Source of the DNA: Nitrososphaerales archaeon
GTDB lineage: Archaea; Thermoproteota; Nitrososphaeria; Nitrososphaerales; Gagatemarchaeaceae
Direction: 5' to 3'
DNA length: 14,430 bases
Assembly: GCA_030044375.1 (NCBI GenBank)
Contig: JASHVX010000146.1
Coordinates: forward strand, 1-14,430
Shown: positions 6,708 through 12,997 of the stretch, in pieces
Layout of the letters: each line of letters begins with the position of its first letter
Numbering within the stretch: the stretch's first letter is position 1
Translations under genes and position numbers: made by a program
Notes under the pieces: model-generated
Told to the model about the DNA's origin: nothing
Database searches by the model: none
Seen by the model: the letters and a program-made list of their open reading frames with translations, nothing else

Positions 6708-9575
6708 GTGAGCGAACAGAACGTCTTCCAGTTGTTCGCGCCACCCCTCGTGAGGGCGCTCAAGGAGAAGGGCTTCGACATGCCGACTGACCCTCAGGCG
6801 AAGCTGGTCCCCATCGTCAGGGCAGGTAAGAACGCCCTGCTGATGGCGCCGACCGGGACAGGGAAGACAGAAGCCGCGCTCCTTCCCATTCTCGACTCGC
6901 TAATCAGGGAAGGCGAGTCGAGGAACAAGGGGACCAAGCTGCTCTACATCACTCCCCTGAGGGCTTTGAACAGGGACATGCTGGACAGGATGCAGTGGTG
7001 GTGCAAGCGTTTCGACATCAGGCTAGGAGTGAGGCATGGAGACAGCAGCCAGGCGGAGAGGACGAACCTGAGCATGGCGCCCCCGGAGATACTAATCACA
7101 ACACCTGAGACGCTGCAGATACTGCTCGTCGGCAGGCGGCTAAGGCAGAACCTCTCGAAACTGAAATGGGTGGTGGTGGACGAGATCCATGAGCTGGCTG
7201 AAGACAAGAGAGGGAGCCAGCTTAGCGTGGGCCTGGAGAGGCTGCGAGACGCGACGGAGAACGAGATCCAGATGGTGGGGCTCTCGGCCACTGTCGGCTC
7301 TCCCGAGAGGGTCGCGCGCTTCCTCGTAGGCTCCGGCCGGGACTGCGAAGTGGTCCGCGTGCCGGTGGAGAAGAGCCTGTCGCTGAAGGTGGTCGCGCCT
7401 GCACCGGTAGGCGAGGACAGAATCCTCGCGGAGGCGATCTTCTCCTTCCCCGAGGTGGCTGCGAGGCTGAGGACAGTCAGGGAGACCCTCGAACGCTACA
7501 GGTCGGTGCTGATCTTCACCAACACCAGGACCGAGGCGGAGGCGCTGGCGAGCAGGTTCAGAGTCTGGAACCCTTCATTCCCAATCGGAATCCATCACAG
7601 CTCGCTCTCCAAGGCTACCAGGGAGGCGGTCGAGAGGAGCCTGAAGGAGGGGAGATTGCTTGGCGTCATCTGCACGAGCAGCCTCGAATTGGGCATAGAC
7701 ATAGGGTTCCTAGAGTACGTGGTGCAGTACAACTCGCCACGGCAGGCGACCAGGCTGGTCCAAAGGGTCGGAAGGAGCGGCCACAGGATCGGAGAGGCGT
7801 CTAACGGAATGATCATTACCCAGGACTCAGATGATACTCTCGAGGCGGCTGTCCTCTGCAGGAAGGCCGTCGCCGGAGAGCTCGAACCACTCGAGCCCGT
7901 CATGGAGCCGTACGACGTGGCGGTCCACCAGGTGGCAGGCCTACTGATCGAGCAAAGCGACTGGAACTTCGCCGATCTGGAGAGGCTGCTCAAAAGGAGC
8001 CACGTCTATGCCGAGATGGACCCCCAGAAACTGAGGAAGGTCCTGACATACATGAGGGAGAGGTATCCGCGGCTCGCTTACTTCAGCGAGTCCGACGGCA
8101 GGGTCTTCAGGGCGAAGGACACAAAACCACTCTTCGAGTACTACTTCGACAACCTGTCAATGATACCCGACGAGAGGCAGTACCTCGTGCTCGAGGGGAA
8201 CACGTTCGTGGGGACGCTCGACGAGGCGTTCGTCTCGGAATACGGCGAGGTCGGCGTGAAGTTTGTGGAGGCGGGCAGGTGTTGGAAGGTGGAGCAGATT
8301 TATGGCAACAAGGTCTACGTGCACGCGGAGGATGACCCCACGGGTGCCGTCCCCAACTGGGTCGGGGACGAGATCCCTGTTCCGAGAGACGTCGCAGAAG
8401 AGGTGGGCAGGGTGCGCCGAAGGTATGCCGAGGAGATCGAGAAGGGAGACGAAGAGAGGTACCTGGGCGAGCTGTCGCACACCTATCCGCTGTCGAAGGA
8501 GCTACTCGCCGAGTCTCTCAAAGAGGTCGCCGAGCAGCACTCTGCGGGGTTGCCGATACCGTCAGAGCGGCTGGTGACGGTGGAGAGGTGGGACAAGTAC
8601 GTGGTCGTCCAGGCCTCGTTCGGCCACAAGGTGAACCGTCTTCTGGCGAGGGTCGTGGGCCACCTGGTATCGGAGAGGATTGGGCAGTCTGTCGCGGTGC
8701 ACCAGGACCCTTACAGGATAGTCATAGAGGCAGACATCACTCCCGCGGTGGTGGTCTCGGTCCTCGACGAGCTGGCGAAGGCCGACCTGAAGGCGCTGAC
8801 GGAGAGGGCGCTCCAGAGGACTGGGATATTCAAGAGGCGGATCATACATGCCGGGAAGAAGTGCGGGGCCATAGCAAAGGACGCGGAATTCGCGAGCGTC
8901 TCCATCTCAGGCCTGGTCGAGGCCCTCCGCGACACGCCGGTGCATGAGGAGGCGATGAGTATGATATTCCATGACGACCTGGACCTGGCCGGGTCAGCCG
9001 ACGTCATCGAGAAGATCGCGACGGGAGCCATAGAGCTCAAAGTGATAGAGTCGGCGACTTTGTCGCCGATAGCGAGGATAGGCGTCGAAGAGATTAGCAG
9101 GCGTGGCGAGATAGTCTCGCCGGAGAGGCTCCGGGCTCTGCTGAGGCAGTCGACCAGGGCGAGGATCGAGGACACGTTCCTGGTGGCGGTCTGCACGAAC
9201 TGCTGGAACTTCCTGGAGCTGAAGAGGGTCGGCGACCTCGAAGGGCTCGCGAAGTGCCCGTTCTGCGGGAAGGAGACGATAGGCCTCTCGAACGACTCCT
9301 ACGAGAACGTCTTCTCGCTGGCCATGAAGGCCAGGAGCAGGGCGGAGATGAAGGGGAAGAAGCAGACGCTGGTAGACGCGATGAAGAGGTCCGCCGAGCT
9401 CAGGAAGGAGTACGGCCACGCGGCTGACATGCTCATTGCAGGCAGGGGCGTGAGGCTGGCCGAGGCTGCCTCCCTTGCAGCCAGGATGAGGAAGGAAGGT
9501 CTGGACCTCGTCGACCTGATAATCGAAGGTGAGCGCGAGGCGCTGAGGCGGCGCTACTTCTTGGCCGCTTCCTGA
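6708..9575 (+). CDS. lhr: Lhr-type superfamily 2 helicase with C-terminal four-cysteine motif
   Basis: This 955-residue protein is an ATP-dependent nucleic acid helicase of the large helicase-related family, linked in other organisms to DNA repair and RNA or R-loop processing. Visible motifs: Q-motif region FDMPTDPQAKLV, Walker A APTGTGKT (47-54), TPLRALNRDM, TTPETLQ, DEIH box (158-161), LSATVG (192-197), IFTNTRTEAEALASRFR, HHSSLSKATRE, TSSLELGIDIG and the RecA2 motif QRVGRSGHR. The winged-helix and Lhr-core regions follow, with YYFDNLSMIPDERQY. Near the C-terminus CTNC and CPFC (Cys829, 832, 850, 853) form a probable zinc site. Start is GTG at 6708, with GGTGA at 6698-6702 five bases upstream. 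Its last 22 bases overlap the 3' end of the convergent KITE gene. A second Lhr lies beyond the SMC-like operon. Confidence 0.95.
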   Translation: MSEQNVFQLFAPPLVRALKEKGFDMPTDPQAKLVPIVRAGKNALLMAPTGTGKTEAALLPILDSLIREGESRNKGTKLLYITPLRALNRDMLDRMQWWCKRFDIRLGVRHGDSSQAERTNLSMAPPEILITTPETLQILLVGRRLRQNLSKLKWVVVDEIHELAEDKRGSQLSVGLERLRDATENEIQMVGLSATVGSPERVARFLVGSGRDCEVVRVPVEKSLSLKVVAPAPVGEDRILAEAIFSFPEVAARLRTVRETLERYRSVLIFTNTRTEAEALASRFRVWNPSFPIGIHHSSLSKATREAVERSLKEGRLLGVICTSSLELGIDIGFLEYVVQYNSPRQATRLVQRVGRSGHRIGEASNGMIITQDSDDTLEAAVLCRKAVAGELEPLEPVMEPYDVAVHQVAGLLIEQSDWNFADLERLLKRSHVYAEMDPQKLRKVLTYMRERYPRLAYFSESDGRVFRAKDTKPLFEYYFDNLSMIPDERQYLVLEGNTFVGTLDEAFVSEYGEVGVKFVEAGRCWKVEQIYGNKVYVHAEDDPTGAVPNWVGDEIPVPRDVAEEVGRVRRRYAEEIEKGDEERYLGELSHTYPLSKELLAESLKEVAEQHSAGLPIPSERLVTVERWDKYVVVQASFGHKVNRLLARVVGHLVSERIGQSVAVHQDPYRIVIEADITPAVVVSVLDELAKADLKALTERALQRTGIFKRRIIHAGKKCGAIAKDAEFASVSISGLVEALRDTPVHEEAMSMIFHDDLDLAGSADVIEKIATGAIELKVIESATLSPIARIGVEEISRRGEIVSPERLRALLRQSTRARIEDTFLVAVCTNCWNFLELKRVGDLEGLAKCPFCGKETIGLSNDSYENVFSLAMKARSRAEMKGKKQTLVDAMKRSAELRKEYGHAADMLIAGRGVRLAEAASLAARMRKEGLDLVDLIIEGEREALRRRYFLAAS

Positions 9576-10117
9576 GTGCGGGCCAGTATCAGCGTCATCA
9601 GTGTCTTCTCGTCCACCTCGGCGCGGGTCCTCCAGCCGACGTGCAGCATGGTCCGCTCGTCCTGCTCGAGGTAGCCCCTCTTGACGTATCTGTCCAATGA
9701 GTACTCGACCCTCCACTTCGGGAACTTCTCGCGGAGGAACTGCTCCACCTCCCTCCTGGCGACCCTCCCTTGCTTCGAGTTCACGAACGCTATCGTCGCG
9801 GCGAGGACCGCGAGGTCGTCTATCCTTATACCGGATGTCTCGGCCTCGGTGACCGTCGGGGACTCTCTGAACCTGAGAAGGAAGCGAGAGGCGTCCTCCG
9901 AGCCGTCGGGGGCCTTGACCTCGAAGACCTCCAGCCCGAACCCTGACACTTCCTCGGACAGGACCTCGACTATCTTCCGATAGTCTCTGCCGAGGTACCG
10001 TTTCATCTCCCATCCCTTCACTCCGGGGTTCCTGCCGCGCTGCAGCACGAGTACCTGGAAGGCTTTCCTGACCTTCCTCTCGAGAAGTGCGCGCTCCTGC
10101 GCCTCCTGAGCCTCCAT
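9554..10117 (-). CDS. Nse3/MAGE-like tandem winged-helix (KITE) protein of an SMC complex
   Basis: This 187-residue protein is the third gene of the SMC operon. Residues 12-80 form a first winged-helix-like unit (VKGWEMKRYLGRDYRKIVEV, FGLEVFEVK); residues 99-175 form a second, with IDDLAVLAATIAFVNSKQGR, VEQFLREKF, YVKRGYLEQDE and MLHVGWRTRAEVDEKTL. The second unit follows the MAGE-domain pattern of eukaryotic Nse3: LxxxLxxIxxNG, a short strand, KYLEY, then WGPRAxAE. Tandem winged-helix KITE proteins (ScpB, MukE, Nse1, Nse3) bind kleisins in SMC complexes, so its place directly after a kleisin-like gene supports the call. ATG at 10117 overlaps the kleisin stop by one base (TGATG) and has GGAGG seven bases upstream. 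No Nse1-type RING is present, so it might act as a homodimer as ScpB does. The similarity is by eye; a diverged ScpB is the main alternative. Confidence 0.7.
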   Translation of the reverse strand: MEAQEAQERALLERKVRKAFQVLVLQRGRNPGVKGWEMKRYLGRDYRKIVEVLSEEVSGFGLEVFEVKAPDGSEDASRFLLRFRESPTVTEAETSGIRIDDLAVLAATIAFVNSKQGRVARREVEQFLREKFPKWRVEYSLDRYVKRGYLEQDERTMLHVGWRTRAEVDEKTLMTLILARTQEAAKK

Positions 10118-10878
10118 CACGAGGCCTCCGGTACGGAGATAGCGACCGACTTGGAAGGCCCTCCCGCCTTCTCGCTCAGGCCTATCGTCCAAATCCGCCC
10201 CGTCAGAGGTTCCGTCTTCAGAGAAGCCCTGCCCTCGCTGATGAGGAAAGCCAGGAGATAAGCCCTGCGCACGCGCGTCTCGAACTCCTTGGCGCCGACG
10301 AACTCCGCGTAGTCTATCCACTGGCCGTCCGACTTCGAGAGGAGCTCGGCGTGGAGGTCGGCGAGGCTCTTCTCGAACTGGTCCTTGGTGAACACGCCCA
10401 AGGACACCAGCTCCTGATAGTCGACCACACCAGGCTTGGCGCCGTACCCTCCGAACTCGTTCCTGAAGCGCTCGTTCATCGGCGCGAGGTCCCTCCAGTA
10501 GACGAAGGCTCTCTCGAGGCCCCTCGGTGAGAGCTGGTCGAGCTGCGCGACGGGGTGCCAGCTCTTTACGAAGGCGTCGATGAGCGCCTCCCTAGAGAGG
10601 AGCTTGATCTTGAGCTGTATGAGCAGCGGGTCAATGTAGAGTGAGGAGGCCCTGTGCTTCAGCCATTCGTCCTGGAGCTTCACTATCTGCGTGAGCTCCA
10701 GCAGGGCTTCCGAGTCCACGAGGAGCTCGTCGAGGAACCTCCACTGTGGGAGCTTGCTCTTCAGGAGGAGTATCTTCTCCATGATGTCGACGTCGAAGGG
10801 ATTGGCCGAGCTGGTCTCGACGGAGCGGCAGAGTTCGATGACCCTGAGCAGGTCCTCGAGCTTCTTGTCCTCGCCCAA
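10117..10878 (-). CDS. Kleisin-like subunit with Nse4-type C-terminus
   Basis: This 253-residue, mostly helical protein lies between the SMC-like and KITE-like genes, where a kleisin would be expected. The N-terminal half has helices (LEDLLRVIELC, DIMEKILLLKSKLPQWRFL, ALLELTQIVKLQDEWLKH). The C-terminal part (186-236) has WIDYAEFVGAKEFETRVRRA then YLLAFLISEGRASL and GRIWTIGL, the layout of a kleisin C-terminal winged helix and close by eye to Nse4, whose C-terminus reads I-x-YFxFVxD-x-SFxxTVxNxF-x-SFLIxDG. Kleisins bridge the two SMC heads and carry the KITE dimer. It starts at TTG 10878 directly after the SMC stop, with AAGGAG nine bases upstream; no in-frame ATG is available before the conserved part. 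ScpA is the alternative parent family; its length (about 250) also fits. Confidence 0.65.
   Translation of the reverse strand: MGEDKKLEDLLRVIELCRSVETSSANPFDVDIMEKILLLKSKLPQWRFLDELLVDSEALLELTQIVKLQDEWLKHRASSLYIDPLLIQLKIKLLSREALIDAFVKSWHPVAQLDQLSPRGLERAFVYWRDLAPMNERFRNEFGGYGAKPGVVDYQELVSLGVFTKDQFEKSLADLHAELLSKSDGQWIDYAEFVGAKEFETRVRRAYLLAFLISEGRASLKTEPLTGRIWTIGLSEKAGGPSKSVAISVPEAS
10125..10129 (-). promoter_or_regulatory. Shine-Dalgarno site deciding the KITE gene start
   Basis: GGAGG on the minus strand ends seven bases before the ATG at 10117, inside the kleisin coding sequence. This supports 10117 over the longer open frame that extends upstream to 10321. Confidence 0.7.
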
Positions 10879-12885
10879 TCATTTCAGCTCCTTCACTTCG
10901 CTGGCGCCGTGGACGGCCTGTACGGTGATGACGTGCGCGCTCCTGTCGAAGACGGTGAGGATCGAGGGAGTGATCACGAGGTACTGGGAAGCCTCCCGCT
11001 GCTTCATCTGCGAGAGGATCATCTTGAACATCGCCTCCCTGTTCTTGGGGTCCATGTGGATGTCGAACTCGTCCATCGCCCTCAGCGGAGACACTATGCG
11101 CCCCTGCAGCGAGAGTATGAACGCCATCAGTGCCACCGACCGCTCGCCGCCGCTTTGAGTGAACGGGTCCAGCGTGGTGGGAGCGCCGCCCCTGAATCCG
11201 ACGTACAGGGCGATGCCGGCGTCCTCGATGCCCGCGCCCTCCTCGAACTTGATGAACCCGTTGGCGTCGGCGGCAGACAGCACCGCCTGGTAAGCTGGGT
11301 CGGTCGACTCGACCAGGCCGCCCATGGCGTCTCGCCAGACCTTCTTTCTCGCTTCGAGCTCAACTAGCATGGACTTCTTGTTCTCCTGGAGCTGTGAGAG
11401 CTTGACCTTCAGCTCGTCGATGTTGCCTGAGTAGTCGTTGTATATCTTCTCGGCCTCCTCTGGGACGTCCTGCATCTTCTGGATGTGGGCCGACACTATC
11501 TTGAGCTCCTCCGACACTTCGTAAGGCTGGCGCACCGTCTCGATCCGAGACCCAGCCTTCGCGATCTCCGGCGCCATGCCGTCGAGTTCGGCCTGCGACT
11601 CCCTGGCGCTCCTCTCCAAGTCGTGGAGGTCTGACTCGGTCACCCTGATCCTGTAGGAGAGGACTTCGGCCTTGACCCTGGACGAGATGTAGCCCTCCAT
11701 GGTCCTCCTGATCAGTTCCTCGGTCCGGCTAATCTCCGGCTGGAGGGAGGAGACCTCTCTGTCTAGCTCTGCCTTCCTCCTCTGGGCGTCCGCCTCCGCG
11801 GCCCTGCTCTTCTGCGAGATGTAGTCCACCAGCTCCTTAAGGCGCTTCGTCCTCTTGTCGGACGCGCCGACGAGGAGCTCGTCGACAGTCTTGGAGAGCC
11901 CTTCGATGTCCTCCCTCATCCCCTGGAAGGAGCCCTTCGCGGCCTCGTCCTTCGCCTTGTCGGACTCCGCCCTGACGAGGGCGTAGTACAGCTTGCGGAG
12001 CTCGACCTGCTTGTCCAGAAGGGTCTGGTGCGTCTTGTCTGCGTCAGACGACACCTCTGCCTGCTGCGACCTGAGGTCCTCCAGTGCGCGTGACTTTGCC
12101 TGAATCCTCTCCTGCAACGACTGCAGTGCCTTTGTGAGCTTGGCCTCGGTGCTCCACAGCAGCTCCTTGGCCAGCAGTTCTCTGTGCTCGACCAGCCTCT
12201 TCCGTTCCTGGAATCTGTCGTAGACCTGCTTCCAGTACTCAAGGGCCTGGTTGGCGTTTTCTATGAGCTGGAGGAGCGAGCTCTCCTCGCTGATGAGCCC
12301 GCTCAGGTCCTCCTCCGCGAGCATGATCCTCTGCCTGAACTCGGCGAAGCCGACTGCCTCTTCGACCATCCTGAGGCGCTCCTGTGGCGTCACCGCTCCA
12401 AGTTCCTCTATCATCCCCTGGTGCATTATGATCAGGAGATTGTCAGGGTTGATGCCGAACTCCTTCAGCAGCCTGACGACCTCGCTCTTGTCTATCTCCT
12501 TGTAGTCCGCCTCGAACCAGTAGGAGCCATCGCGCCTGAGGTACCTGCTCAGCATGAACGTGTCAGACTTTGAGTAAGCGATCGGCCGCCGGCCTCGCTT
12601 GAGAGAATTGTCGAAGACGAGGGAGACTCGGGCTATGTCCTTGCCTCGTCGGATGAGATCCGAGAGCTTCCGCGAGCGCTCGGTGTAAGCCTGGCCGAAG
12701 GCTACTGAGATGGCGAGGAGGACGGAGGACTTGCCCGCGCCGTTCGGCCCCACTATCAGGTTGAGGCCCTCCTCGAGCGGGATGCGCGCGTACTCGTAGC
12801 TCATGAAGTTCTCGAGGATTATCTCCTTCACGGAGGTGAGAGGGACTGGAGCCTCCCTGGAGAGCTCCTCGGTGCGTCTGGACAA
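10879..12885 (-). CDS. Short SMC-family ATPase, SMC5/SMC6-like head
   Basis: First gene of the SMC-kleisin-KITE operon (668 residues from TTG 12885). The N-terminal half-head has IILENFMSYEYARIPLEEGL, Walker A GPNGAGKS (46-53), FGQAYTERSRKLSDLIRRGK and the Q-loop at Gln156 (IIMHQGMIEELGA), then EEAVGFAEFRQRI, close to ordinary archaeal SMC. Coiled coil fills about 190-530. The C-terminal half-head has signature QSGGERSVALMAFILSLQ (577 on) and Walker B SPLRAMDEFDIHMD (Asp605, Glu606), very like SMC6, then YLVITPS, like SMC5. Canonical SMC proteins are about 1,100-1,200 residues; here the arms are roughly 150 residues and no hinge domain or CxxC hook is seen. The open frame extends to 13071 but that part overlaps the Lhr promoter; a TATA-like box at 12913-12918 favours TTG 12885, and GTG 12831 is an alternative. 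Rad50 and RecN are less likely. Confidence 0.85.
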   Translation of the reverse strand: MSRRTEELSREAPVPLTSVKEIILENFMSYEYARIPLEEGLNLIVGPNGAGKSSVLLAISVAFGQAYTERSRKLSDLIRRGKDIARVSLVFDNSLKRGRRPIAYSKSDTFMLSRYLRRDGSYWFEADYKEIDKSEVVRLLKEFGINPDNLLIIMHQGMIEELGAVTPQERLRMVEEAVGFAEFRQRIMLAEEDLSGLISEESSLLQLIENANQALEYWKQVYDRFQERKRLVEHRELLAKELLWSTEAKLTKALQSLQERIQAKSRALEDLRSQQAEVSSDADKTHQTLLDKQVELRKLYYALVRAESDKAKDEAAKGSFQGMREDIEGLSKTVDELLVGASDKRTKRLKELVDYISQKSRAAEADAQRRKAELDREVSSLQPEISRTEELIRRTMEGYISSRVKAEVLSYRIRVTESDLHDLERSARESQAELDGMAPEIAKAGSRIETVRQPYEVSEELKIVSAHIQKMQDVPEEAEKIYNDYSGNIDELKVKLSQLQENKKSMLVELEARKKVWRDAMGGLVESTDPAYQAVLSAADANGFIKFEEGAGIEDAGIALYVGFRGGAPTTLDPFTQSGGERSVALMAFILSLQGRIVSPLRAMDEFDIHMDPKNREAMFKMILSQMKQREASQYLVITPSILTVFDRSAHVITVQAVHGASEVKELK
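10888..10893 (-). promoter_or_regulatory. Shine-Dalgarno site for the kleisin-like gene
   Basis: AAGGAG on the minus strand lies at the end of the SMC gene, nine bases before the TTG at 10878, which itself follows the SMC TGA without a gap. It supports a TTG start and translational coupling. Confidence 0.6.
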
Positions 12886-12912
12886 GACTCGGGCGCACGT
12901 GCGTCCGGAGGG

Positions 12913-12918
12913 ATTTAG
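12913..12918 (-). promoter_or_regulatory. Probable TATA box for the SMC-like operon
   Basis: CTAAAT on the minus strand is centred about 30 bases before TTG 12885, so the transcript would start about four bases before that codon. A second AT-rich spot at 12967-12973 (TTTAAG on this strand) would start transcription near 12944 and is the alternative. Confidence 0.5.
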
Positions 12919-12964
12919 AGGTTGCGCGAGAAACTGACACTTTCGGAGGACCCTCCTCTGCAAC

Positions 12965-12974
12965 GGCTTAAATC
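12965..12974 (+). promoter_or_regulatory. TATA box for the second Lhr helicase
   Basis: GGCTTAAATC is centred about 28 bases before TTG 12998, predicting an essentially leaderless message starting at or near that codon. It matches the box of the regulator-lipA operon in sequence and spacing. No plus-strand Shine-Dalgarno is seen before 12998. Confidence 0.65.
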
Positions 12975-12997
12975 GCGAGACGCGTCTTTGCCGCTCA

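Noticed and set aside
8994-10013. 339-codon minus-strand frame across the end of Lhr and the KITE gene
   Set aside because: It is antisense to conserved Lhr sequence and out of frame with the KITE gene; the composition is Arg/Gly/Pro-rich with no motif.
9554-12885. Wadjet (JetABCD) or MukBEF/MksBEF defence-type system
   Set aside because: No JetD/topoisomerase VI-like gene is present, the ATPase has an SMC5/6-type signature rather than MukB features, and the SMC gene comes first with kleisin and KITE after it.
10879-12885. Rad50/SbcC or RecN
   Set aside because: There is no CxxC zinc hook and no Mre11 or HerA/NurA neighbour. The QSGGERS signature and DEFDIHMD Walker B fit the SMC branch better.
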